DNA of 64,000 nucleotides, from NCBI GenBank assembly GCA_963976865.1, contig CAXBLY010000008.1, positions 1 to 64,000 on the forward strand, read 5' to 3'. Both the position numbers and the translations under genes were made by a program. The notes beneath the pieces are model-generated. The model searched no databases, was not told the DNA's origin, and saw only the letters and a list, made by a program, of their open reading frames with translations. Positions 16,212-24,822 of the stretch are shown piece by piece. Each line of letters begins with the position of its first letter. Position 1 is the stretch's first letter. Source of the DNA: UBA1858 sp963976865. Its GTDB lineage: Bacteria; Pseudomonadota; Gammaproteobacteria; UBA4575.

Positions 16212-16626
16212 GATTAAGTAGCACTTTCACTTTTGGTGCCAGCACATCTTCAAGTGTGTACTCATCGATCACCTGTAAAAACTGATCCAGCGCTTCTGCA
16301 AAAATACCTGCCAATTTGCAGCTTGGTGTTAAAACACACTGGTTTTCAGTTGAGAAACATTCAACCAGGTCAAAGCTCTGCTCAGTTGCACGCACCACAT
16401 CGCCAAGATTTATGGAAGACGGTTCATATGCCAATTCCAGTCCTCCGCCCTTCCCGCGTACAGATCGCACAAATCCCAGTGTTGCCAACTGGTTAACTAC
16501 TTTCACCAGATGATTCTTGGGTATCGCGTAGCTTTGTGCGATTTCATCAATGGTACAGCGCCGTTCTGCGCTCGCCACATAAATTAGGGTTCTCAGTGCA
16601 AAGTCACTGTACTTGGTCAGACGCAT
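16204..16626 (-). CDS. nsrR: Rrf2-family NO-sensing repressor, NsrR-like
   Basis: A 140-residue winged-helix regulator of the Rrf2 family. The N-terminus MRLTKYSDFALRTL carries Asp8, a cluster ligand known in NsrR. Three Cys (90, 97, 103) lie in ECFSTENQCVLTPSC, the [Fe-S] binding loop of NsrR/IscR-type proteins. The first spacing (six residues) is longer than the four in E. coli NsrR. It is divergent from a truncated globin, and two NsrR-like palindromes fill the shared promoter. The assignment as NsrR rather than IscR or RsrR rests on those operators and the globin target. Confidence 0.85.
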   Translation of the reverse strand: MRLTKYSDFALRTLIYVASAERRCTIDEIAQSYAIPKNHLVKVVNQLATLGFVRSVRGKGGGLELAYEPSSINLGDVVRATEQSFDLVECFSTENQCVLTPSCKLAGIFAEALDQFLQVIDEYTLEDVLAPKVKVLLNLN

Positions 16627-16641
16627 AGCTAATTAAGTCTC

Positions 16642-16670
16642 TTGACAATAAGATGTATATTATATACATT
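16642..16670 (+). promoter_or_regulatory. Sigma70-type promoter for the NsrR-controlled globin
   Basis: TTGACA at 16642-16647 is a perfect -35 box. A 17-base spacer leads to TACATT at 16665-16670 as a fair -10. The upstream NsrR-like operator covers the spacer and the -10, so repressor binding should block RNA polymerase. Confidence 0.6.
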
Positions 16671-16672
16671 TT
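16650..16672. promoter_or_regulatory. NsrR-like operator 1
   Basis: An 11-1-11 palindrome: AAGATGTATAT (16650-16660), a central T, and ATATACATTTT (16662-16672). It has the length, symmetry and AAGATG-x-AT edges of the NsrR consensus and one arm-to-arm mismatch. It overlaps the globin -10 region in the nsrR-globin divergent promoter. Confidence 0.75.
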
Positions 16673-16675
16673 ATA

Positions 16676-16698
16676 AACATATATTTTATATACATCTT
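16676..16698. promoter_or_regulatory. NsrR-like operator 2
   Basis: A second 11-1-11 element: AACATATATTT (16676-16686), a central T, and ATATACATCTT (16688-16698). The right arm is close to the NsrR consensus and the left arm is weaker. Its centre is 26 bases from operator 1, and it ends just before the AAAGGAGG ribosome site of the globin gene. Confidence 0.65.
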
Positions 16699-16711
16699 AA
16701 AGGAGGCCACT

Positions 16712-17080
16712 ATGTCCAGCACTTTATTCGAACGAATTGGCGGTGACGCTGCGGTATCAGCAGCAGTTGACATATTTTATGGAAAAGTAATATCCGACGA
16801 GCATATTAATGGTTTTTTTGAAGGCGTTGATATGCCAAAGCAAATGCGCAAGATGAAGTCGTTTTTATCATATGCTTTTGGTGCTGACACACCATTTCAC
16901 GGGGAATCCATGCGAGTTGCTCATGAAAGATTAGTCAAACAGGGATTAAGTGACAGTCACTTTGATGCTGTCAAAAATCATATCAACACTACCCTAAAGG
17001 AACTCAGTGTTGATCAATCTATTATTGACGAAGTACTGGACATAACGGAGTCGACTAGAAAAGATGTGTTGAACAGGTAA
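16712..17080 (+). CDS. Group I truncated haemoglobin under NsrR control
   Basis: A 122-residue truncated globin. Phe22-Tyr23 supply the B9/B10 pair, His71 in VAHERLVKQGLS is the proximal ligand, and FGADTPFHG replaces the GGP loop. With Tyr B10 present it should bind O2 tightly and could dioxygenate NO to nitrate. It follows a perfect AGGAGG ribosome site and two NsrR-like operators, so induction by NO is the simplest reading. It is the third truncated globin within 17 kb and differs clearly in sequence from the two at the left edge. Confidence 0.93.
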   Translation: MSSTLFERIGGDAAVSAAVDIFYGKVISDEHINGFFEGVDMPKQMRKMKSFLSYAFGADTPFHGESMRVAHERLVKQGLSDSHFDAVKNHINTTLKELSVDQSIIDEVLDITESTRKDVLNR

Positions 17081-17127
17081 GCAGCCTGAATGGTGCCTTG
17101 ACCCAGGCAACCGAATGCTGAGTGAGT

Positions 17128-17445
17128 CTAATAATGGATGTCGCCCAACGCACGCTTGAAAGTATAGCGTGCCGGCTCCTTAACAAGGTGCTCACGAACT
17201 TCTTCTTCATTGCCGCCCAGCAAACTAAACGGCAAGGATACTGTATAGATTGCGGTACCCGCGACCGTCGTTATCAGACCAATAGGACGCAACACGACTG
17301 CATCCAACACCATCTTCTCACCAGTAGACAGTATATCTCTATTATCATGTGAAAATTCTCCACGACTTTCTGCATGTCCGGGACTAAACGACAACGCACA
17401 TGCCAGACATGCAATGCGCAATACATAACGTGTAGCAGGCTGCAT
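17128..17445 (-). CDS. Small exported or membrane protein, unknown function
   Basis: About 105 residues from the ATG at 17445, which has GAGG five bases upstream; an in-frame upstream Met at 17463 is less likely. A signal peptide (MQPATRYVLRIACLACALS to GHA) precedes a hydrophobic segment (VVLRPIGLITTVAGTAIYTV). The end is polar and basic, with VKEPARYTFKRALGD. Similar small proteins with the KEP-x-x-YTFKR ending occur in proteobacteria, often mislabelled as transporters. I do not know the function. It converges with the NsrR-controlled globin. Confidence 0.65.
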   Translation of the reverse strand: MQPATRYVLRIACLACALSFSPGHAESRGEFSHDNRDILSTGEKMVLDAVVLRPIGLITTVAGTAIYTVSLPFSLLGGNEEEVREHLVKEPARYTFKRALGDIHY

Positions 17446-17586
17446 ACAAACCTCTATCAGCAAGGGTTACTTGCGTTATATTATCTCACATATCGAGAAT
17501 TAAAATATCATCATAAATCCTGTTTTAATTCGCGCTGACCCGTTCGTGGAACACAAAAACCGGTGTTGTTTTGCAGGCAATGAAAA

Positions 17587-17604
17587 ACATACATATTTGT
17601 ATGT
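17587..17604. promoter_or_regulatory. Inverted repeat upstream of the DsrE-like gene
   Basis: ACATACA (17587-17593) and TGTATGT (17598-17604) form a perfect inverted repeat around TATT, 43 bases ahead of the DsrE-like start codon. It looks like a dimeric repressor or activator site. It is related in words (ATACAT/ATGTAT) to the NsrR-like sites nearby but has even rather than odd symmetry, so I do not assign it to NsrR. Confidence 0.4.
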
Positions 17605-17646
17605 ATGATAAATTTCAGATATAACCACCAACAAAGAAGGCTTAAC

Positions 17647-18147
17647 ATGAAATTACTACAACCAATAACACTTGGCCTGTCGCTTGTTTTTTTCACTTTA
17701 ATTAATACAGCACATGCAGACAAACCCGATGATGCTGACGCATTGCAGGGTATAGATACCGGAAAAGTGATATGGGACATCACCTTAAGCAGCCCCAGCC
17801 GCCTGTTATTTGTTATGAAAGTAATAGAAGAAACTTATGAGGATTTAATCGAACAGCACGTAAAACCGGATATGGTGTTCACCTTTCACGGCAGGGTATT
17901 AAAGTTGCTGTCATCACAGCCAATTGAATTGGACATTGACGAGGAAGTCGCACTGGAAGAATTGCTTGTGCTAATTCAGGAGTTAAGTAAAAAGCCAGGC
18001 ATCAAAATGGAGTCCTGCTCAGTCGCCTCACGTATCTTGAACATCGATAACAGCACGATTATTCCCGAAGTAAAACCGGTTGGCAACACATTCGTTTCAC
18101 TGATTGGTTATCAGCAAAAAGGTTATGCTTTAATTCCCATCAACTAA
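17647..18147 (+). CDS. Periplasmic DsrE/DsrF-like protein
   Basis: About 166 residues from the ATG at 17647, which is preceded by AAGAAGG; an upstream in-frame Met adds 14 unlikely residues. A signal peptide ends at TAHA. The body follows the DsrE fold: a WDITLSSPSRLLFVMKVIEETYEDL opening, VFTFHGRVLKLL, LVLIQELSKKPGIKMESCSVASRIL with the single conserved Cys, then a C-terminal strand region GYQQKGYALI. Family members bind or relay sulfur at that Cys, but many exported homologues have no known role. It lies upstream of pntA with a 146-base gap. Confidence 0.8.
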   Translation: MKLLQPITLGLSLVFFTLINTAHADKPDDADALQGIDTGKVIWDITLSSPSRLLFVMKVIEETYEDLIEQHVKPDMVFTFHGRVLKLLSSQPIELDIDEEVALEELLVLIQELSKKPGIKMESCSVASRILNIDNSTIIPEVKPVGNTFVSLIGYQQKGYALIPIN

Positions 18148-18293
18148 TGCCAGATACTATACTGCCTTTATTTAAGGAATAATATATCGCTGGTAACGAA
18201 AGTTTTTTATAGTTAAATAATCTGCTATACCATCTTCAAGGGTGTATTCTGTATAGTAGCATTAATCAATTCATAACTGGACTGATCAAAATT

Positions 18294-19847
18294 ATGAAAG
18301 TATGCGTTCCAAAAGAAATCCACGAAAATGAATGCCGTGTCGCGATGACACCAGACACAGCCAAACGACTGCAAAAACTTGGCTTTGACACAGCGATAGA
18401 AGCAGGCGCAGGCGAGAATGCAAACTTTACTGATGATGCATACCGCGATGCAGGTGTAACAGTTGTCGATGACACCACTCAACTTTGGCGTGACGCCGAT
18501 ATCATTCTAAAAGTACGCGCCCCCGAAACCAGTCAGCAGGGAGTTGATGAAGTAAGCCTGATGTCTTCAGGCAGCACGCTGATCAGTTTTATCTGGCCTG
18601 CACAAAATGAAGACTTGCTGAAAAAACTACAATCGCAAAACGTCACTGCACTAGCCATGGATTCTGTCCCGCGAATTTCGCGTGCACAGAAAATGGATGC
18701 CCTTTCATCGATGGCAAATATTGCAGGCTATCGCGCTGTCATCGAAGCTGCCAATCACTTCGGAAGATTCTTTACCGGACAAATTACTGCCGCCGGGAAA
18801 GTTCCACCCGCTAAAGTCATGGTCATCGGCGCAGGTGTCGCCGGTCTGGCAGCACTCGGTACCGCCAGCGGCCTGGGTGCTATCGTGCGCGCATTCGATA
18901 CTCGTCCTGAAGTTAAACAGCAGGTAGAGAGTATGGGTGCAAAATTTCTGGAGCTGGAATTTGAGGAAAACAGTGATGCATCCTCCACTGGCTACGCAAA
19001 AACAATGAGCAAGGAATTCATTGAAGCTGAAATGGCGTTGTTTAGAGAACAGGCCAAAGACGTTGATATTATTATTACTACAGCATTAATCCCGGGCCGA
19101 CCCGCTCCCAAACTGATTTTATCTGACATGGTTCAGTCAATGAAACAAGGCAGTGTGATTGTCGACCTGGCCGCTGAGCAGGGTGGCAACTGCGAATTAA
19201 CCGAACCAGGCAAAGTCGCTGTTAAACATGGTGTGACGTTAATCGGCTACATGGATTTACCAAGTCGCCTGCCTAATCAGTCTAGCCAGTTATATGGCTC
19301 CAATCTTTTTCATATGATGCACGACCTAACCCCTGAAAAAGACGGCATTATAAACGTTAATATGGAAGACGATGTTATCCGTGGTGCAACAGTCGTCAAA
19401 AATGGTGAAATCACATTCCCTCCCCCCGCTATTTCAGTAACCGCAGCCCCAACCACACCTAAGCAGGATATCCCTGTCAGCCAGCCGAAAAAAGAAAAAA
19501 GCAATTTGCGTCTGGCTATCACCTTCCTGATTGCCGCCGCCGGGCTATTCTGGCTAGGCCAGGTTGCACCCGCGGAATTCATGCAACACTTCTCAATATT
19601 TATTCTCTCCTGCTTTATTGGTTACATGGTGATTTGGAATGTTACCCCTGCACTGCATACACCTTTAATGAGCATAACCAATGCAATCAGCAGCGTGATA
19701 ATTATTGGCGCATTACTGCAAGTCGACAGCTCCAGCACATTAATCATGGTACTGGCCGTCATTTCAGTATTAATCGCATCAATCAATATAGGCGGCGGTT
19801 TTGCCGTGACACATCGCATGTTGCAAATGTTTCGTAAAGACGAGTAA
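18294..19847 (+). CDS. pntA: NAD(P) transhydrogenase subunit alpha
   Basis: A 517-residue subunit of the proton-pumping transhydrogenase that exchanges hydride between NADH and NADP+. It is the E. coli-type long alpha chain. The N-terminal dI NAD-binding domain (MKVCVPKEIHENECRVAMTP, then the VMVIGAGVAGLAALGTASGLGA Rossmann loop near residue 180) is followed by a proline-rich linker and four C-terminal membrane helices (from about residue 405). pntB follows after 12 bases. No strong ribosome site precedes the ATG. Confidence 0.97.
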   Translation: MKVCVPKEIHENECRVAMTPDTAKRLQKLGFDTAIEAGAGENANFTDDAYRDAGVTVVDDTTQLWRDADIILKVRAPETSQQGVDEVSLMSSGSTLISFIWPAQNEDLLKKLQSQNVTALAMDSVPRISRAQKMDALSSMANIAGYRAVIEAANHFGRFFTGQITAAGKVPPAKVMVIGAGVAGLAALGTASGLGAIVRAFDTRPEVKQQVESMGAKFLELEFEENSDASSTGYAKTMSKEFIEAEMALFREQAKDVDIIITTALIPGRPAPKLILSDMVQSMKQGSVIVDLAAEQGGNCELTEPGKVAVKHGVTLIGYMDLPSRLPNQSSQLYGSNLFHMMHDLTPEKDGIINVNMEDDVIRGATVVKNGEITFPPPAISVTAAPTTPKQDIPVSQPKKEKSNLRLAITFLIAAAGLFWLGQVAPAEFMQHFSIFILSCFIGYMVIWNVTPALHTPLMSITNAISSVIIIGALLQVDSSSTLIMVLAVISVLIASINIGGGFAVTHRMLQMFRKDE

Positions 19848-19859
19848 AGGTAGATAAAA

Positions 19860-21254
19860 ATGAATCCGCAATTATTAACCGTCTCCTATCTCGCTGCAGG
19901 TGCATTATTTATATTCAGCCTAGGTGGATTAAGTCATCAGGAATCTGCACGTCGAGGCATAATTTTCGGCATGCTGGGGATGGCCATCGCCATCCTAGCC
20001 ACCTTATTCAGCGATCAGGTAGGCGGTCTTGAAAAAATAATTCCGGCAATGATTGCAGGCGCTCTGATTGGTGTCGTCATTGCCAGACGCGTTCAAATGA
20101 CTTCCATGCCAGAGTTAGTCGCCATACTGCATAGCTTTGTTGGTGCTGCCGCAGTCATGGTCGGCATTGCAAGTTACCTGGACCCGGAATCAGTACTGAC
20201 TGGTGCAGCAAAAACCATACATGATGTTGAAGTATTCGTGGGCGTATTCATCGGTATCATCACATTCACAGGTTCCGTAATCGCATTTTCAAAACTTCGC
20301 GGTTCTTTAAGCGGAAAACCACTAATGCTTCCTATGCGGCACTGGTTGAACCTCGCTATGTTATTTGCCTGCATCTATTTTGGTTATCAGTTCCTGAATG
20401 CAGACACCCATGATGCAGGCTTAATTCCGTTACTTATCATGACTGTGATTGCAGGTATTATCGGAGTCCATTTGATCATGGCCATTGGTGGCGCAGACAT
20501 GCCAGTCGTGGTGTCCATGTTAAATAGCTATTCCGGATGGGCCGCCGCTGCAACAGGCTTCATGCTTGGCAATATTGCACTGATCATCGTGGGCGCACTG
20601 GTAGGTTCAAGTGGCGCTATTTTAAGTTACATTATGTGTCGTGCCATGAATCGCAATTTCATCAGCGTCATTCTTGGCGGCTTTGGCACTGCGGGGGGTT
20701 CTTCTGCAAAGGGTGATTCGGAACAGGGCGAATACACATCAGTGAACGCTGAAGAAGTTGCAAGCTTACTTAAAAACTCAAACAACGTCATTATTGTGCC
20801 AGGCTACGGGATGGCTGTTGCGCAAGCACAAACCATTGTCAGTGAAATTGTAAAAAAACTTCGCGCTAAAGGAGTCACCGTGCGCTTTGGCATACACCCT
20901 GTTGCCGGGCGCCTTCCCGGTCATATGAACGTATTGCTGGCAGAGGCCAAAGTACCCTATGACATAGTGCTGGAAATGGATGAGTTAAATGATGACTTTC
21001 CCGACACAGATGTGTCACTTGTAATTGGTGCAAACGACACGGTTAATCCTGCAGCACAATCAGATCCGGACAGTCCTATTGCGGGCATGCCTGTACTGGA
21101 GGTCTGGAAAGCCAAATCATGTGTCGTACTTAAAAGAAGCATGGCTACCGGCTATGCAGGCGTACAGAACCCTCTTTTCTATAAGGAAAATACCCACCTG
21201 CTATTTGGTGACGCTAAAGAAAGCATGACGGATGTATTACAGTATTTGGACTAG
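19860..21254 (+). CDS. pntB: NAD(P) transhydrogenase subunit beta
   Basis: A 464-residue partner of PntA. About nine membrane helices (dII) occupy the first 260 residues. The cytosolic NADP(H) domain dIII follows, with VIIVPGYGMAVAQAQ, GIHPVAGRLPGHMNVLLAEA, and the VLKRSMATGYAGVQNPLF segment near the C-terminus. Length and motifs are normal. The enzyme supplies NADPH from the proton gradient. The TAG stop is at 21252-21254. Confidence 0.97.
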   Translation: MNPQLLTVSYLAAGALFIFSLGGLSHQESARRGIIFGMLGMAIAILATLFSDQVGGLEKIIPAMIAGALIGVVIARRVQMTSMPELVAILHSFVGAAAVMVGIASYLDPESVLTGAAKTIHDVEVFVGVFIGIITFTGSVIAFSKLRGSLSGKPLMLPMRHWLNLAMLFACIYFGYQFLNADTHDAGLIPLLIMTVIAGIIGVHLIMAIGGADMPVVVSMLNSYSGWAAAATGFMLGNIALIIVGALVGSSGAILSYIMCRAMNRNFISVILGGFGTAGGSSAKGDSEQGEYTSVNAEEVASLLKNSNNVIIVPGYGMAVAQAQTIVSEIVKKLRAKGVTVRFGIHPVAGRLPGHMNVLLAEAKVPYDIVLEMDELNDDFPDTDVSLVIGANDTVNPAAQSDPDSPIAGMPVLEVWKAKSCVVLKRSMATGYAGVQNPLFYKENTHLLFGDAKESMTDVLQYLD

Positions 21255-21398
21255 TCATCCAACACTTGCCAAATAATTTTTTATACACACTTCAACCAAT
21301 CGAACATCATTTGCACTGATTGTCTGAACATCCTGAACAGTCTGCTTTATGAATGCAGTAATACGCCCTTGTTTGTCACCTACAAATGATGGCCTGTC
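21255..21398 (-). pseudogene. Possible gene-tail remnant, antisense, after pntB
   Basis: A minus-strand frame is open for 48 codons and ends at a TGA directly abutting pntB. It reads as plausible protein (QTVQDVQTISANDVRLVEV) but has no start codon and a stop just upstream. It may be the surviving 3' end of a lost gene or chance. No family recognised. Confidence 0.2.
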
Positions 21399-21501
21399 AA
21401 ATTAGTTAATTCACATCTCTTAATTGTTGCATATTATACGCATCATAAAATTCTGTTTTAGAACACAGACCAACAATTCAGACAGCCAGACAATTCAGCA
21501 A

Positions 21502-23505
21502 ATGAATGCTATTCACAATGTCCATTCTTTAGGTCGCCCTTTTACGCACCTGGTAATTATTACTTTGGTTATTGTGTTAACAACAATATTCGTTAATCTA
21601 GTTAGCTGGCAATCTACTCAATCAGTATCTGACCGAACCAATCAGCTGGTTAAAGAATCTCTACCTCAGCTAAAAATAATTAATCGCCTTGAAAATAATG
21701 TTAATAAGCAGATTCTGCAACTTTATACTTATTACTCCACTCTGGATGCGAATTACTGGGAAAATTTCTTATCATTACAAGAGGCATTTCAGTACGAAGC
21801 ATCAAAACTAATGATTGGTAATCTGATCTTTAATTATCAGCAGGCACTGTTCACTTCTAATGAAAAGTTACACCAGAACGCAATTCTATTTCACAGAGAA
21901 ATGCAAAAAAATTCCTCGCGCAACTGGGATGTATTGCGCACACACCTGGCATCCGCTCAATCAGACACCAATCACCTTATTGCTGCGCTAGACGTTGCCA
22001 GCGATATCACACGAGAAGAAGCCGTTGCAGCTTCCAAAGCCACGCTATCAGAAGTGTTACAGCTCAAAAATATTCAGGCTGGATTTTCTTTTTCCGTAAT
22101 TCTGGTTGCTGGAATCTTAATCATTATGCTGCGTGGCAGGCTTCTCGATCAACAGGAGCTATACAAACGTGCCTATTTTGACAATTTAACCGGATTGCCA
22201 AATCGAAAACAGGCCGAAGATGACTGGGCAAGTGAGAATAAAAGTAGTAAGCCAGACTGTTTCTTATTAATAAAACTGGATCACTATCATTTAATCGCCA
22301 GCACATTTGGTCACACACTTGCTGACCATGCTGTCATGCAGACCATGAGCAGGTTAATCACAGCAATACAATCTGTTTCTTCTGAGACCAGTCTGTATCA
22401 GTTTTCCAGCGCCACATGGTTACTATCCATTAAAAATGACACACAAAACGAGCTGGCAAAAACAATCGCAGAAAATATACTGGCGACAACATCAGGAAAA
22501 TCCCTGCGACTCGATGAAAGTGAGCTATCTGTCACCTGTAGCATTGGTATCGCTAATTTCCCCGAGCATGGCGAGTCTATTGGCGAACTGTTAAGAAACG
22601 CTGACTCGGCATTATACGAATCACATAAAAGTGGAAGAAATACTTTCACAATTTTTCATTCGCGCATTAAAGATAAAATCGACAAACTGTTAGCGATGGA
22701 AAGCAATCTTCGTAACGCACTTCATAACGATGAATTTGAATTATATTTTCAACCCAAACTGGATACCGTAAATGGATCATCCTTTAGTGCAGAAGCATTA
22801 ATACGCTGGCGTAAAAACGGGAAAATATTACTCCCGGGTGAATTTATTCCTGTCGCGGAGCGAAGCAACTTAATCATGGATATTGGCAACTGGGTAATCG
22901 ACGAAGCGTGCTATCACATTCATCGCTGGCGTAAAAACGGATACAAGTCCAGAAAGGTTGCCGTCAACATTTCCCCAAAACATCTTCTCGCGACTGACTT
23001 CGTTGATACTGTTCTGGACGCTCTCAAAAGGCACCAGCTTCCTGCCCACAGCCTGGAACTTGAAATCACAGAAGAAGCAATGGCTGACGACCCGGAAACG
23101 ATAATCAGCAGATTACAGGCGCTGCAGAAAATAGGTGTAACCATCTCTATTGATGATTTTGGAACAGGCTACTCGTCGTTATCATACATACGAGCTCTAC
23201 CTGTTGATACCATAAAAATAGACAAATCCTTTATCAGTGCAATGACTAATTCAAGCAACGATTTAGCTATTGTGCTTATGATCATCCAGCTGGCAAAAAA
23301 GCTTGATTTAACGGTTGTTGCTGAAGGTGTGGAAACAAAAAGACAACAGAAAATACTGACACGTTTCAAATGTGATTTCCTGCAAGGCTATTTATTCAGC
23401 CCTCCACTTGACGCTGACAAGTATGAGCAGTACTTACTAAAGTCAGAGTCAGACTTACAATTACAGACATACAAACCAGATCAGTTAGCTTTGCAGACCA
23501 GATAA
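21502..23505 (+). CDS. Membrane GGDEF-EAL protein, likely c-di-GMP phosphodiesterase
   Basis: About 667 residues from the ATG at 21502; a TTG frame extension begins at 21424. A membrane helix (LVIITLVIVLTTIFVNLVSW), a periplasmic sensor segment of about 150 residues and a second helix (FSVILVAGILIIMLRG) precede the GGDEF domain. Its active-site strand reads QFSSATWLL where GGDEF should be, so cyclase activity is not expected. The EAL domain looks complete: AEALIRW, VAVNISPKH, LEITEEA, IDDFGTGYSSLSY, IKIDKSFI and VAEGVET. It should therefore degrade c-di-GMP, possibly with the dead GGDEF as a GTP-sensing regulator. It stands alone after pntB. Confidence 0.92.
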   Translation: MNAIHNVHSLGRPFTHLVIITLVIVLTTIFVNLVSWQSTQSVSDRTNQLVKESLPQLKIINRLENNVNKQILQLYTYYSTLDANYWENFLSLQEAFQYEASKLMIGNLIFNYQQALFTSNEKLHQNAILFHREMQKNSSRNWDVLRTHLASAQSDTNHLIAALDVASDITREEAVAASKATLSEVLQLKNIQAGFSFSVILVAGILIIMLRGRLLDQQELYKRAYFDNLTGLPNRKQAEDDWASENKSSKPDCFLLIKLDHYHLIASTFGHTLADHAVMQTMSRLITAIQSVSSETSLYQFSSATWLLSIKNDTQNELAKTIAENILATTSGKSLRLDESELSVTCSIGIANFPEHGESIGELLRNADSALYESHKSGRNTFTIFHSRIKDKIDKLLAMESNLRNALHNDEFELYFQPKLDTVNGSSFSAEALIRWRKNGKILLPGEFIPVAERSNLIMDIGNWVIDEACYHIHRWRKNGYKSRKVAVNISPKHLLATDFVDTVLDALKRHQLPAHSLELEITEEAMADDPETIISRLQALQKIGVTISIDDFGTGYSSLSYIRALPVDTIKIDKSFISAMTNSSNDLAIVLMIIQLAKKLDLTVVAEGVETKRQQKILTRFKCDFLQGYLFSPPLDADKYEQYLLKSESDLQLQTYKPDQLALQTR

Positions 23506-23625
23506 GATTGAATCAGTTACACTGCCAGTGATCTGTATGAGCGAGCCATTTAAAACCACCAACGCTTAAATTGATCACTCAATTCAACTGAACCCAATGC
23601 TCACCAATTATGTCATAATATAATT

Positions 23626-24042
23626 ATGACAATATTTCGCCTTATTTTTGTTTTATTAATTTGCACAGTCGTCTCCAGCTGCGCCTCCATTCAAAGAAAG
23701 CAGACTGAATCAGAAGATGTGCCGACTCCCTTCAGCGCACACGGCTGGGGTGGTGCCACCTGCAAAGAACTAATTCACGATATTACGCCTGAAAATGTTG
23801 GTTTCCAGCAGGCGGTACAGAATATTCGCTTATACCAATCCTGGGCAAGCGGGTTTGTATCAGGGGTTAATTACTCAGACAACAATGTATACGATGTTTC
23901 CGGTGCAACCTCACCCGAAGATACTTTCATTTGGCTAAAAGAATTTTGCTCCGAGAATAATGCCACCGCCATTCCGCTAGCACTCCATGAGCTACTTGAA
24001 ATCTGGAAAAACGAAGGCAAAGTAATCCATAAAGCCAAATAG
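23626..24042 (+). CDS. Small lipoprotein, unknown function
   Basis: A 138-residue protein with signal peptide and lipobox VSSC at Cys19. The mature part contains two further Cys (in ATCKEL and KEFCSENN) that could form a disulphide, and the segment LYQSWASGFVSGVNY followed by WLKEFC. That layout loosely recalls Rap1a/Tai-type periplasmic helical proteins, but I cannot assign it. It has no obvious operon partner; it stands between the EAL gene and a convergent reductase. Confidence 0.6.
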   Translation: MTIFRLIFVLLICTVVSSCASIQRKQTESEDVPTPFSAHGWGGATCKELIHDITPENVGFQQAVQNIRLYQSWASGFVSGVNYSDNNVYDVSGATSPEDTFIWLKEFCSENNATAIPLALHELLEIWKNEGKVIHKAK

Positions 24043-24078
24043 GGTTCATCCATACAACCCGAGAAAAATCAGGACCAG

Positions 24079-24651
24079 CTAGAATTCTTCAACAAGTGTT
24101 ACGAGTTCATCCAGCATTTTCTTGCGCGCCTCATCTTCTACGATGGGAACAGAATAAAATACACGGTCCACAATATCAGTGACACCACAAAATGCCAACG
24201 TGCCTTCGGTCGTATTTTTCGTCAGTTGATCCGCATTCTTACCAAAGTCCTCTCTGGTGCCTCCCGCAGTAACAATCACCATGGCGCGCTTTCCTGTAAG
24301 TAATCCCTGCACACCTTTTTCATCAAAGGTGAAAGCAAAGCCATGTGTAAACACGCGGTCAAACCAGCCTTTTAATATTGCGGGTCGATCGAACCACCAT
24401 AAAGGATAAATCACTACCAATGCATCTGCCCACAACACCTGCTCCTGTTCGCGTTTAATGTCATCAGGAAGCTTACCTTCATTCTGCAACGACAATTGCG
24501 CTTCATCCAGCACTGGATCAAATCGCTCTGCATACAAATCCTTCAGATGCACTGTGGCACCTTTGTCTTTAAATGCTGTGTTTATGACTTTTAATATCGA
24601 TTGATTAAAACTAAGTGGATTTGGATGCGCGTATATAATTAATACATTCAT
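24079..24651 (-). CDS. Flavodoxin-fold NAD(P)H quinone oxidoreductase
   Basis: A 190-residue cytosolic flavoprotein of the NQO/KefF/YwrO/MdaB group. MNVLIIYAHPNPLSFNQSI binds the FMN/FAD phosphate, VIYPLWWFDRPAILKGWFDRVF is the conserved substrate-channel segment, and MVIVTAGGTREDF follows. It is predicted to reduce quinones by two electrons. The exact substrate cannot be read from sequence. It is a single gene convergent with the lipoprotein and separated by about 170 bases from gatB. Confidence 0.85.
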   Translation of the reverse strand: MNVLIIYAHPNPLSFNQSILKVINTAFKDKGATVHLKDLYAERFDPVLDEAQLSLQNEGKLPDDIKREQEQVLWADALVVIYPLWWFDRPAILKGWFDRVFTHGFAFTFDEKGVQGLLTGKRAMVIVTAGGTREDFGKNADQLTKNTTEGTLAFCGVTDIVDRVFYSVPIVEDEARKKMLDELVTLVEEF

Positions 24652-24822
24652 AGTCGATTCAGGTCTACTAATTTAAAACACAGGAATTAGCCAGAATACC
24701 TGGCTATGTTGAATTCTGTATGCATGAAGGTAATTAATTTACCAGATTCAGCCTATCTCCAGATATGCTGTTGAGTAAATATAACCCTCGGAATTTACGC
24801 GCACACAATTGAGAAACATTTC

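Noticed and set aside
17511..17783. 90-codon minus-strand frame over the DsrE-like gene start
   Set aside because: Antisense to a signal-peptide gene with its own ribosome site; no motif.
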